Of a stretch of DNA of 64,000 bases, positions 9,815 to 18,209 are shown in pieces. Position numbers and translations under genes: made by a program. The stretch comes from Deltaproteobacteria bacterium (GTDB lineage Bacteria; Myxococcota_A; UBA9160; JAJDAL01), in the NCBI GenBank assembly GCA_029261875.1, contig JAJDAL010000049.1, positions 124,001-188,000 on the forward strand. Direction: 5' to 3'. The notes beneath the pieces are model-generated. The model was given only the letters and a program-made list of their open reading frames with translations. It had not been told where the DNA came from and made no database searches. How positions within the stretch are numbered: the stretch's first letter is position 1; each line of letters starts with the position of its first letter.

Positions 9815-10516
9815 GTGGCGCGAATTCTCGTCGTCGAGGACGAAGACCATCTGGCCGATGGGCTGCGCTTCAATCTGGAAGCCGAAGGCTATGAGGTGGA
9901 AATCGCCCGCGACGGTGCCCAGGCGGCATTGCGACTCACCGACGCACAGCCCCCCCTGGACCTGGTGATTCTCGACATCATGCTCCCGGAACTCAACGGT
10001 TACGAAGTCGCCCAGCGCACGCGGGCGTCGGGCAATTACGTCCCGATCCTGATTCTGACGGCCAAGGATCAGAACTCCGATTTGGTCCGGGGCCTCGAGG
10101 AAGGGGCTGACGATTATCTGTTGAAGCCCTTCCATCTGAACGAATTGCTGGCCCGGGTTCGCGGCTTGCTGCGGCGCCGGCGTTGGGATGGGGGCCCCCG
10201 CGAAGAGGAATCCCAGAGAACGCTCGACATCGGAGCCGTCACGGTTCACTTCGATCGCTTCGAAATATCGACGCCGGCTGGGGTCGTTCGACTCACCACC
10301 CGGGAAGCCGCGCTGTTGCGCGCCCTGGTGGAGCGCAGCGGCGAGGCGGTTACGCGCGGGGAGTTGTTGGAAGAGGTGTGGGGACTTCGTCCGGATACCC
10401 AAACGCGGGTGGTCGATAGTTTCGTTGTTCGCCTGCGTCGCTACCTCGAGCCGGACCCCGCCAAGCCGCGCCACATCGTGTCGGTACGCGGTCACGGCTA
10501 CCGTTTCGTTCCGTAA
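9815..10516 (+). CDS. OmpR/PhoB-family response regulator
   Basis: DNA-binding response regulator of 233 aa, partner of the kinase directly upstream (1 bp gap). The start is GTG 9815, giving the typical receiver opening ARILVVEDE. The receiver domain has the acidic pair at residues 8-9, the phosphoacceptor Asp54 in VILDIMLPE, the conserved Thr in LTAKD and the Lys in LLKPFHLNEL. After an Arg-rich linker comes a winged-helix Trans_Reg_C domain (residues about 140-233) with LTTREAALLRALVE and the recognition-helix and wing pattern DSFVVRLRRYLE...VSVRGHGYRFVP. Targets cannot be told from the sequence. Confidence 0.95.
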   Translation: MARILVVEDEDHLADGLRFNLEAEGYEVEIARDGAQAALRLTDAQPPLDLVILDIMLPELNGYEVAQRTRASGNYVPILILTAKDQNSDLVRGLEEGADDYLLKPFHLNELLARVRGLLRRRRWDGGPREEESQRTLDIGAVTVHFDRFEISTPAGVVRLTTREAALLRALVERSGEAVTRGELLEEVWGLRPDTQTRVVDSFVVRLRRYLEPDPAKPRHIVSVRGHGYRFVP

Positions 10517-10588
10517 CGCAGCCACCTGGATTCACAAAGTCGCCTACTTTCGATGGCGGGATTCGCGGGGCCGTGTCAAGGTACGGCC

Positions 10589-11368
10589 GTGGACGACGCG
10601 CTGTGCATGCACGTTGAGCCGGATCTCCGGGAACCGACGCTCATCGCGTGCTTCGAGGGCTGGAACGATGCCGGTGAGGCCGCCTCGACGGCGGTTCGCT
10701 ATGTCGCGGATGCGATCCAGGCCGTTCCCCTCGCGAACATCGATCCGGAAGAATTCTACGACTTCACCGTGCAGCGTCCCCATGTACTCTTGGACGCCGA
10801 CGGAAAGCGTCAAATCGAGTGGCCGGAAAATGAATTTCGCTTCGGATCGCTGGATCCCACACGCGAGGTCGTGACCGCGATCGGCGTGGAGCCGCATTTT
10901 CGTTGGCAGACTTTCTCGGGGTTGATCGCGCGCCTCGTACAGCAGCTCGACGTGCGACGTGTGGTGCTACTGGGTGCCTACATGGCCGACGTGGTGTATT
11001 CGCGCCCGGTGCAAGTGGTGGGGTTTGCGAGCCAGGAAAACGTCCTGGACGAAATCGGAGTCGAACCGACGCGCTACCAGGGGCCCACGGGAATCGTCGG
11101 TGTGCTGGCGGATCGCTTGCAACGGGATCAAGTCGATGTGGTGAGCCTGTGGGCGGGATTGCCCCACTACATCACCGTGTCCCCCAACCCCCGCGGCGCC
11201 CTCGCGCTACTTCAGAAGCTCGGGGCGTTGCTCGACCTCAAGATCGATGACCTTCCGCTACAGAAATCCGCGGCCGAATTCGAACAACGGATTTCGTCCC
11301 TGGTGTCGAGCGATCCCCAACTCGCGGATTACGTGCGGCAGCTCAAACGACGCGAGTTTGCCCAATAG
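10589..11368 (+). CDS. PAC2-family protein
   Basis: Soluble protein of the PAC2 (proteasome assembly chaperone-like) family, known in bacteria without a defined biochemical role. The family opening is seen at residues about 15-30 (PTLIACFEGWNDAGEAAS), then a core with VVLLGAYMADVVYSRPV and the GPTGIVGVL and SLWAGLPHYI segments that define the family. The C-terminal 60 residues are helical and charged. The start is uncertain. GTG 10589 has a CAAGG site 6 bases upstream; ATG 10553 has no ribosome site, and ATG 10607 is also possible. The gene stands alone between a response-regulator gene and a convergent gene. Confidence 0.78.
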   Translation: MDDALCMHVEPDLREPTLIACFEGWNDAGEAASTAVRYVADAIQAVPLANIDPEEFYDFTVQRPHVLLDADGKRQIEWPENEFRFGSLDPTREVVTAIGVEPHFRWQTFSGLIARLVQQLDVRRVVLLGAYMADVVYSRPVQVVGFASQENVLDEIGVEPTRYQGPTGIVGVLADRLQRDQVDVVSLWAGLPHYITVSPNPRGALALLQKLGALLDLKIDDLPLQKSAAEFEQRISSLVSSDPQLADYVRQLKRREFAQ

Positions 11369-11420
11369 GGTTGTCGGCGGGGTAGGCAGCGGCCTAGGCT
11401 TGCGTCGAGCGCTGTTCACC

Positions 11421-11465
11421 CAGCGCTTCAGTCCAGCGCTTCAGTCCAGCGCGCTAGTCCAGCGG
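11421..11465. repeat. Short direct repeat, 13-bp unit, three copies plus part of a fourth
   Basis: CAGCGCTTCAGTC occurs at 11421-11433 and 11434-11446, then once with two changes at 11447-11459, followed by CAGCGG. It lies in the convergent gap after the PAC2 gene and covers the last codons of the Trm112-like gene. It looks like a slippage product and no function is evident. Confidence 0.7.
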
Positions 11466-11705
11466 AATCGATTCTTCGATCAACATCACGGGTATGCCAT
11501 CGTCGACGGGGTAGAGAACCTTCCCGTCTTCGCGCAGCAGGGCTTCCGCCAGCTCTTGGGTCACGGCATCGCCACCCCGATTGCGAAGGGAGCCGTCGCG
11601 CACCTTGGCGTTGACTCCATCGAGCACAGCAGCCGGTGCCGGTGAAACCGGTTGTTTCGATTCCGGGCAAACCAGAATGTCGAGAAGTTCTTGGCTAACG
11701 GGCAC
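11454..11705 (-). CDS. Trm112-family small protein
   Basis: Small protein (83 aa) of the Trm112/YcaR type, which bind and stabilise methyltransferases or act as small zinc-ribbon-like proteins. The family start LLDILVCPESKQPV is clear, and the end has the ALLREDGKVLYPVDDGIPVMLIEES pattern. Start GTG 11705 is chosen because a GGAGG site lies five bases upstream; longer in-frame starts have none. Only one Cys remains in the CPxxK motif, so zinc binding as in eukaryotic Trm112 is unlikely. It has a central insertion of about 20 residues compared with the usual 60-aa length. The next gene upstream on this strand is an acyl-CoA dehydrogenase, 35 bp away. Confidence 0.8.
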   Translation of the reverse strand: MPVSQELLDILVCPESKQPVSPAPAAVLDGVNAKVRDGSLRNRGGDAVTQELAEALLREDGKVLYPVDDGIPVMLIEESIPLD

Positions 11706-11740
11706 GCGGACCTCCGAAACCATCACCACACATCGATTCT

Positions 11741-12958
11741 CTAGCGCAGAACGCTCGAAGAGTAGTCGAGAATGCGGCGGGCAACGATCAGCTGGTTGAT
11801 TTGCTGGGTTCCCTCGTAGATGTCATTGATTTTTGCGTCGCGCATCCATTTCTCGACCAGGAGCTTTTGAGAGTAGCCCCGCGGCCCCAGTATTTCGACG
11901 GCCTTCTGGGTGATGGCGGTCACCGCCAACCCCGCTTTGGCTTTGGCCATGGATGCTTCGAGATTGTTGGGTTTGCCGTGGTCCATCAGTTTCGCGGCGC
12001 GCCAGGTGAGAAGCCGTGCGGCTTGAAGCTGGGCCTCCATCTCCATGACGTCGCGTTCGACCGCCGAAAGCGCGTGCCGCGGGGCGTCGTAGCGCGGCGT
12101 CACACCGCAGCGTTCGAGTTCCTCCTTCAGGAAATCGAGGGCTGCTCGCCCCACGCCCACCGCCATGGCGGCGACGATGGGGCGGCTCGCGTCGAAGGTC
12201 GCCATGGCGCCCTTGAAACCCTTGTCGCCCGTCGACTTCGAATCGCGTTTCTTGACCTTCTCGCTGCCGAGGAGGTTTTCGCGGGGTACGCGGCAGTCTT
12301 CGAAGGAGAGCGTGGCGGTGTCCGAGGCGCGAATGCCGTGCTTGCGTTCGAGGCTGATGACCTTCATCCCCGGCGTATTGGCGGGGACGACGAAGGATTT
12401 GATGCCGGCGCGTCCGGCGCTCTTGTCCACCGTGGCCCAGACGACGACGAAGCCGCCGTCGATGGTGGCTGCGGATTCGCCGGAAGTGCAAAAGATCTTG
12501 GTTCCGTTGAGTACCCATTCGTCGCCATCGAGATCCGCGGTGGTCTGAATGGCCGCGGCATCGGAGCCCGCATTGGCTTCGGTAATCGCCATGGCGCCCC
12601 ACTTCGGGTCGCCGGATTCGAAGGGGCCCAAGAACCGTTGGCGTTGCTCGGGGGTACCCGCGGCCGCGACCGCAGATCCGCCGAGGGCCGGGCTGGGAAT
12701 GCGGAGGTAGAGCGCGGCATCTCCCCAGCAGAGTTCTTCGGCTTGAACACAGACCTGCACGAAGCCATCGTTGGTTCCGCTCCAGGATCCCTTGGTCTTG
12801 CGCCCCTGGGTCCACATGTACTCGACGAATTCGGTGGGAAGTTGGTGCTCCTGGATGTCGTATTTGCGCGACACCGGGCGCATGTGCTCGCGCGCGAGTT
12901 CGTTGTAGTGCGCTTGGGCGGCGACGGTGTTTTCGGCGGGCTCGAAGGAGATCGTCAT
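11741..12958 (-). CDS. Acyl-CoA dehydrogenase (catalytic-Glu type)
   Basis: FAD-dependent acyl-CoA dehydrogenase (405 aa), the first oxidation step of beta-oxidation-like pathways, passing electrons to ETF. It shows the N-terminal helical domain, the AITEANAGSDAAAIQT substrate/FAD segment, the GTKIFCTSG beta-domain strand and, near the C-terminus, IYEGTQQINQLIVARRIL, which includes the usual catalytic Glu (YEGT). The ATG has a GAGG site upstream. It lies 7 bp downstream of a second acyl-CoA dehydrogenase gene, forming an operon of two paralogues. Chain-length specificity cannot be read from the sequence. Confidence 0.93.
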   Translation of the reverse strand: MTISFEPAENTVAAQAHYNELAREHMRPVSRKYDIQEHQLPTEFVEYMWTQGRKTKGSWSGTNDGFVQVCVQAEELCWGDAALYLRIPSPALGGSAVAAAGTPEQRQRFLGPFESGDPKWGAMAITEANAGSDAAAIQTTADLDGDEWVLNGTKIFCTSGESAATIDGGFVVVWATVDKSAGRAGIKSFVVPANTPGMKVISLERKHGIRASDTATLSFEDCRVPRENLLGSEKVKKRDSKSTGDKGFKGAMATFDASRPIVAAMAVGVGRAALDFLKEELERCGVTPRYDAPRHALSAVERDVMEMEAQLQAARLLTWRAAKLMDHGKPNNLEASMAKAKAGLAVTAITQKAVEILGPRGYSQKLLVEKWMRDAKINDIYEGTQQINQLIVARRILDYSSSVLR

Positions 12959-12965
12959 GTTGTCC

Positions 12966-14054
12966 TCAGACCAGCGTCAAGGCTTCGAAGTTCGCGAAGC
13001 CTCGCGCGTTGCGGAGATGCATTTCCGGCAGGTAATCGCGAATGTAACCGTGACCGCCCAAGACCTGGACCGCGCCGTCGGCCACCGTGAGGGCGACTTG
13101 GGATGCACGTTGGTAGGCGAGGGTGGCTTCTCGCGTGACCTCCGCGCCCTGGTCGAGCCGCCAGGCCGCTTCCCAGGCGAGGAGACGCGCACCGTCGATC
13201 TCGATTGCCATGTCGGCCAACTTGAACGCGATGGCCTGCTTGGTCGCGATCGGTACGCCAAAGGCTTCGCGTTGTTTCGCGTAGTCACGAGCGATCTCGA
13301 AGGCCGCGCGCGCGACACCGACCGCCATGGCGGAGAGTCCCACGCGTCCGCGATTGATGATCGAACGAACGCCACTTTCCGCGCCTCCGCCCAGCCGACT
13401 CGATGCCGGTATCCGAACGTCGCGAAGTTCGAGTTCGACGGTGGGAAGGCCGCGTAGGCCCATGTTCGCTTCGCGCTCGATCTCGAGGCCGTCGGCGTTG
13501 CGGGGCACGAGGAACGCCGCTGCGCCGGCTTCATCGCTGGCGGTAACCAGCGTCGTCGCGCCTCCGTCCTGCCAGGGCACGAAGCACTTTTCACCCGAGA
13601 GAACGTAGGAATCGCCGTCCCGGCGGGCCTGACAGTGGGGCTTGAAGGGGTCGAAATCGTAACGGGGCTCCACCAGCGCAATGGAGCCCGGCACGAAGTG
13701 CGCGCCGGCGAATTGTCCGAGCAGTTCCGACTTCTGGGCCTCGCTGCCCTGATCCGCCACGGGAAAGGCCAATAGGGTAGGGGAGAGCAACGCGACGGCG
13801 AGCGACAGGTCTCCCCAGGCGAGTTCCTCGGCGATGAGTGCCTGGGTGACCGCGCTGCGTTCCCCACCGCCGCCGTAGGCTTCCGGCAGCGCATTGGCGG
13901 TCAGCCCGAGTTCGTGGGCTTGGGCCAACAATGAATCGGGGATCTTGCCCGATTCATCGCAATCTCGCGCGAGGCTTCGGACCTCGTTCGCGGCGAATTG
14001 GCGGACGGTTTCGACGATCAGTTGTTGTTCTTCGCTGGGCTCAAAGTCGATCAT
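12966..14054 (-). CDS. Acyl-CoA dehydrogenase, second subunit-like paralogue
   Basis: Acyl-CoA dehydrogenase-fold flavoprotein (362 aa from ATG 14054, opening MIDFEPSEEQQLIVETV). It has the N-terminal helical domain, ALVEPRYDFDP in place of the usual AxTEPxAGSD, the GEKCFVPWQDG strand and the C-terminal QVLGGHGYIRDY segment. The chain stops after LRNARGFANFEALTLV, where family members normally continue with EGT containing the catalytic Glu, so that residue is absent. Together with its neighbour (7 bp apart), this suggests an alpha2-beta2 enzyme in which this chain is structural or holds FAD. No good ribosome site is seen before the start. Up to 29 extra in-frame codons upstream lack family similarity. 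Confidence 0.88.
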   Translation of the reverse strand: MIDFEPSEEQQLIVETVRQFAANEVRSLARDCDESGKIPDSLLAQAHELGLTANALPEAYGGGGERSAVTQALIAEELAWGDLSLAVALLSPTLLAFPVADQGSEAQKSELLGQFAGAHFVPGSIALVEPRYDFDPFKPHCQARRDGDSYVLSGEKCFVPWQDGGATTLVTASDEAGAAAFLVPRNADGLEIEREANMGLRGLPTVELELRDVRIPASSRLGGGAESGVRSIINRGRVGLSAMAVGVARAAFEIARDYAKQREAFGVPIATKQAIAFKLADMAIEIDGARLLAWEAAWRLDQGAEVTREATLAYQRASQVALTVADGAVQVLGGHGYIRDYLPEMHLRNARGFANFEALTLV

Positions 14055-14360
14055 GATTCGGCCATCGTAGCAAGGGGCCGGCACCTCGCACGGATTGGCA
14101 CCTAACGCAAAACCCCGTTTGGGACCAGAACTTGACGCCATGCTTGGGAAATTCTAATCAGGGGTCGGCGCGAAGTCGGGGGGCTGGGCTCGAAGCACAG
14201 CAGTGAAGTCCGGCGCGCTGAGCATCTGCCTTGTCACGTGGATCGCGTGGCGTGCAGAGGTGCAGAAGTTTTTTCGTTGAACGGGCTGAGTCGGGTTTGA
14301 TTGTGGCGAGCACGAGTCCCGCCACCGACCGCCAGCCAAGAAGGAAATCTGCTTCCGCGT
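14055..14360. other. Divergent intergenic region before the act operon
   Basis: 306 bp between an acyl-CoA dehydrogenase gene (minus strand) and actA (plus strand). Apart from the candidate promoter at 14132-14158, it holds a T6 run at 14268-14273 without a convincing stem. No further gene or repeat is seen. Confidence 0.5.
14132..14158 (+). promoter_or_regulatory. Candidate promoter of the act operon
   Basis: TTGACG (14132-14137) and TCTAAT (14153-14158) are spaced by 15 bp, a little short for sigma70. They lie in the only AT-rich patch upstream of actA and would give a leader of about 195 nt. Confidence 0.3.
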
Positions 14361-15101
14361 ATGAGATCTCAACGTCGAGGCTTCCTCCCGCTCGTTCTCG
14401 TTCTCTCGCTGTGCGCAGGCGTCATCGCCGTTGCCGAATTCGGTGGCTCGCGCGCAAACGCGGCGGATGATGCTGTCGCGGACGCGAAGACCTTCACGGT
14501 CACCCACATTTGCGAAGCGCAGGAATTGCGCGCGCTCCACGGTGACGACATCACGATCAAGCCCGACAAGTACCACAACCAGCCGTGGCCCTCGCTCGAA
14601 GCGTGTCGCTCGCATGACGCGGCCTGGGACGAGGATGCGCCGGGCCCCCAGCAGCCCATTCCCTTCAGCCATGCCCATCACGCCGGGCTTTGGCAGATCG
14701 ACTGCCAATACTGCCACAGTGGCACGGACCGTTCGCGCGCTGCGGGGGTCCCGTCGGTCGAACTCTGCATGGGCTGCCACAACCAGTTCTCGCCCTTGTA
14801 CGACGAACTGGAAGGCATCCAAATTCTCAAAGAACACTGGAACGAACGAAAGCCGATCGAGTGGGCACAAATTCATCGCCTGCCCGAGCACGTGAAGTTC
14901 CGTCACAACCGTCACGTCGCAGCCGGCGTCGAGTGTCAGCAATGCCATGGCCCCGTCGAGCGACTCGATAAGCTGTATCTCGTTCCCGACACAAAATGGT
15001 GGGCGTACGGTTTGCCTACCCAGAAGCTCGAGATGGGTTGGTGCATCAAGTGCCACCGCGAAAACGAAGTGTCGCAGGACTGCTTGACCTGCCACTACTA
15101 G
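14361..15101 (+). CDS. actA: ACIII subunit ActA, pentaheme cytochrome c
   Basis: Periplasmic membrane-anchored multiheme cytochrome of alternative complex III, 246 aa. The ATG at 14361 opens a signal/anchor sequence (RRGFLPLVLVLSLCAGVIAVAEF). Five CXXCH heme c sites follow in order: CQYCH, CMGCH, CQQCH, CIKCH, CLTCH, the number expected of ActA. Additional His residues (FSHAHHAGL, FRHNRHV) are candidate distal heme ligands. The hemes carry electrons from the iron-sulfur protein ActB toward ActE and the oxidase. First gene of a compact six-gene operon, with actB starting 10 bp downstream. Confidence 0.93.
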   Translation: MRSQRRGFLPLVLVLSLCAGVIAVAEFGGSRANAADDAVADAKTFTVTHICEAQELRALHGDDITIKPDKYHNQPWPSLEACRSHDAAWDEDAPGPQQPIPFSHAHHAGLWQIDCQYCHSGTDRSRAAGVPSVELCMGCHNQFSPLYDELEGIQILKEHWNERKPIEWAQIHRLPEHVKFRHNRHVAAGVECQQCHGPVERLDKLYLVPDTKWWAYGLPTQKLEMGWCIKCHRENEVSQDCLTCHY

Positions 15102-15111
15102 AAAGTCTCGA

Positions 15112-18100
15112 ATGGCTGAGTTTGATCGAAGAGAATTTCTGAAACTCACCGGGCTTTCGACCGGTGCGGTGGCAGCAGCAGGATGCGGGGATCCCGTTTC
15201 CAAACTGATCCCCTATGTGGTGCAGCCCGAGGAAATCACACCGGGGATCGCGGTCACCTACGCGTCCACCTGCCGCGAATGCCCCGCGGCCTGCGGCCTT
15301 CACGTGCGGACCCGCGAGGGGCGCCCGGTCAAGCTCGAAGGCAATCCCAATCATCCGGTCAACCGCGGCGCGCTGTGTTCGCGCGGCCAGGCCGCGATCG
15401 GCCGTACCTATCATCCGGACCGCCCGCGTTACGCCGGCCCGCGCAAGCGCGTAGCCGACGGGTGGGAGCCCATCACGTGGGATGAGGGCATCGCGCTTCT
15501 CGCCGAGAAAGTCCGCGAAGCCGGCTCGGGCACGTATGTGCTGGGCGGCGATCCGGGGCCCACGGCCTCGGCTCTGATCGACAATTGGGTGTCCGCGGTC
15601 GGAGCCGGCGGACGCGTGGTGTACGAACCCTTTGCCGCGGAATCCCTGCGCAGTGCCACGAAGGCCGTGTTCGGCGAACCGGGCGTGCCCGTATTCGATC
15701 TCAGCGCAGCGGATCTCGTGATCGATTTCGGTTCGGACGTACTCGAAACGGGGAACTCCCCGACCGAGCACGCTCGCCAGCTCGCGGATGCGCGCAACAT
15801 CGACAAGCACAAACAGGGCGGAGCGCATTTCGTCTACGTGGGGCCGCGGCTCTCCATGACCGCGTCGAACGCCGACGAATGGCTGCCCGCGAAGCCCGGT
15901 TCCGAGGGCTTGCTCGCCTTGGCGATTGCGCGCGTGGCCGCCGCCCACGGCGCGGGTTCAGCGGATGACCGCGCGGCCCTCAAGTCGTTGCTCGATAGTG
16001 CAGACGTCGAGCAGGCCGCCAGCGCGAGTGGGATCGACAAGAACACCATCGAGCGCCTGGGACGCGCCGTCGCTCGGGCCAAGAGCGTGGCCGCGCTGCC
16101 GCCGGGACCGGGCCTCACGAGTCGGCGTGCGACCGCAACGGCGGGCGCGGTGCTGGTCCTCAACTATCTGGGCGGCGCCGCCGGGCGAACGCTGCGCATT
16201 GCACCGGTTTCCAGTGCCGCCACGGCCAACTACCACGACGCCTTGACGCTGATCGAAGCCATGAAGAACGGCAAGGTCCGCGTCTTGTTGGTCCACGATG
16301 CCAATCCGGTCCATTCCCTTGCGCCGGATACGGGTTTCGCGAAGCACCTCGAGAGCGTGTTCACGGTTTCGTTTGCATCGATTCCGGACGAAACGTCCGA
16401 GCGTGCGGATTTGATTCTTCCCGACCACACGCCCCTGGAGTCCTGGGGCGACGCGGAGCCGCGCAAAGGGATCCGATCGATTCTTCAGCCGACGATTCGT
16501 CCGCTGTACGACACGCGCGCATTGGGCGATACGTTGCTCGACGCGGGGCGCGCCGTGGGGGCTTCCGGGCTTCCCTCGGGCAGCTTTCGCAGCGTGCTCG
16601 AAGCCGCCTGGTCGGGTGGCGATTGGCGCGAAGATCTCGCCCTCGGCGGGCGCTTCGAAGGCAATACCGCGGATTCGATTGCGCTGGCCAGCAGTGCCGC
16701 GCGCTTGGAGGTCGCGGAGCCGCTGATCGAAGGGGATGGCGCATACACGCTACTCGCGTACCCGTCGCCTTATTTCTACGACGGGCGAGGCGCGAACCTT
16801 TCGATACTCCAGGAGCTTCCCGATCCGGCCACGAAGATCGCCTATCAATCCTGGGCGGAGGTCAGTCTCACGACGGCTGCGAAGCTGGGCGTCGAGGATC
16901 CGGGGCAGGTCATTGCGCTCGAAACCGGTGCGGGGCAGCGCCTCGAAGTTCCGGTTTGGCCGCGCGGTGGGATCCGCGATGACGTCATCGCGGTCCCGAT
17001 CGGCCAGGGGCACGACGTCGGTTATTTTGCGAGCGCCGGCGACAGCGGTGATTCCGGAAAGGTCCGGGGCGTCAATGCGATTTCGCTGCTGCCGGGTGCG
17101 GCTACCGATGAAAACGGCGGCCGAGCGTGGTTGACCGTCAAGGTGAAGGCCAGCGCCACGGGGGATTTCCGGGCACTGCCGATCGGCCAGACCAACGATA
17201 ACAAGCGGGGCCGTCAGCTCGGTGAAGCCGTCTCCTTGTCTGCGTTGGGCGGGGCGGCGAGCACGGGACACGCTTCCGCCGGCCAACCGCATGTGAGCGC
17301 CGGCGGACATGGCGACGAGCACGGGGCCAGCGGCGGCGGGCACGGTGAAGTGCACGAAATCCGCCAGCCCTACGATCCCGCGGATCAAGCGGACGAGGGA
17401 CAGCCCTACCGCTGGGGAATGTCCGTCGACCTCGACCGTTGCACGGGGTGCAGCGCGTGTGTTGCCGCCTGCTACGTGGAAAACAACATTCCGGTGGTCG
17501 GCGAAAACAACTTCCGGTCTTCTCGAACCATGTCTTGGATTCGCATCGAACGTTACATCGGCGACGGGGAACGCGACTTGCGATTCGGTCGCGGTCATAT
17601 CGAGAGCCGAGAACGCCTGGGCAATGTGGACGTGCGACACTCGCCGATGATGTGTCAGCAGTGCGGCGCCGCTCCCTGCGAGCCGGTCTGTCCCGTCATC
17701 GCGACCTATCACAATGACGAAGGTCTGAATGCAATGGTGTACAACCGCTGCATCGGGACGCGTTATTGCTCGAACAACTGCCCGTACAAGGTGCGGCGCT
17801 TCAATTGGTACGATTACCAGACCCCGACTTCGCGAAGCTTCAAGGCCTGGCCGGAACCCATGCGCTTGGGCCTCAATCCGGATGTCACCGTGCGCGGTCA
17901 GGGCGTCATGGAAAAATGCACGTTCTGCGTGCAACGCATCCAAGACGCGCGTCAGGGTGCCAAGGACGAGGGGCGCCCGATTCGCGACGGCGAAGCGCGC
18001 ACGGCGTGCCAGCAATCGTGCCCCACCCGCGCCATCGAATTCGGGAACCTGAGGGACCCGCAAAGTGCGGTTGCCAAATCTCACGCTGCGAACCACGGCG

Positions 18101-18207
18101 AACATGGCGAACCCGGACCGCGCGCATATCACGCGCTCCACGTACTCAACACCCGACCCGCGGTCACCTATCTGTCGAAGGTGAAGCGCGGGGCCACTGA
18201 GGCCTAG
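15112..18207 (+). CDS. actB: ACIII subunit ActB, molybdopterin-fold/iron-sulfur fusion
   Basis: Large periplasmic subunit of alternative complex III, 1031 aa. It has a Tat-type start (DRREFLKLTG) followed by AAAGC, which resembles a lipobox. Residues about 45-700 have the molybdopterin-oxidoreductase fold; in known ACIII this region binds no cofactor. After a His/Gly-rich linker (about 715-755) comes a ferredoxin-like half (about 760-960) with CTGCSACVAAC, CQQCGAAPCEPVC, CIGTRYCSNNC, CTFC and CQQSC, matching the ligand sets for several cubane clusters. It links the quinol site to the hemes of ActA. The two halves are separate genes in some relatives but fused here, which is common in ACIII. 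Confidence 0.94.
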   Translation: MAEFDRREFLKLTGLSTGAVAAAGCGDPVSKLIPYVVQPEEITPGIAVTYASTCRECPAACGLHVRTREGRPVKLEGNPNHPVNRGALCSRGQAAIGRTYHPDRPRYAGPRKRVADGWEPITWDEGIALLAEKVREAGSGTYVLGGDPGPTASALIDNWVSAVGAGGRVVYEPFAAESLRSATKAVFGEPGVPVFDLSAADLVIDFGSDVLETGNSPTEHARQLADARNIDKHKQGGAHFVYVGPRLSMTASNADEWLPAKPGSEGLLALAIARVAAAHGAGSADDRAALKSLLDSADVEQAASASGIDKNTIERLGRAVARAKSVAALPPGPGLTSRRATATAGAVLVLNYLGGAAGRTLRIAPVSSAATANYHDALTLIEAMKNGKVRVLLVHDANPVHSLAPDTGFAKHLESVFTVSFASIPDETSERADLILPDHTPLESWGDAEPRKGIRSILQPTIRPLYDTRALGDTLLDAGRAVGASGLPSGSFRSVLEAAWSGGDWREDLALGGRFEGNTADSIALASSAARLEVAEPLIEGDGAYTLLAYPSPYFYDGRGANLSILQELPDPATKIAYQSWAEVSLTTAAKLGVEDPGQVIALETGAGQRLEVPVWPRGGIRDDVIAVPIGQGHDVGYFASAGDSGDSGKVRGVNAISLLPGAATDENGGRAWLTVKVKASATGDFRALPIGQTNDNKRGRQLGEAVSLSALGGAASTGHASAGQPHVSAGGHGDEHGASGGGHGEVHEIRQPYDPADQADEGQPYRWGMSVDLDRCTGCSACVAACYVENNIPVVGENNFRSSRTMSWIRIERYIGDGERDLRFGRGHIESRERLGNVDVRHSPMMCQQCGAAPCEPVCPVIATYHNDEGLNAMVYNRCIGTRYCSNNCPYKVRRFNWYDYQTPTSRSFKAWPEPMRLGLNPDVTVRGQGVMEKCTFCVQRIQDARQGAKDEGRPIRDGEARTACQQSCPTRAIEFGNLRDPQSAVAKSHAANHGEHGEPGPRAYHALHVLNTRPAVTYLSKVKRGATEA

Positions 18208-18209
18208 CC

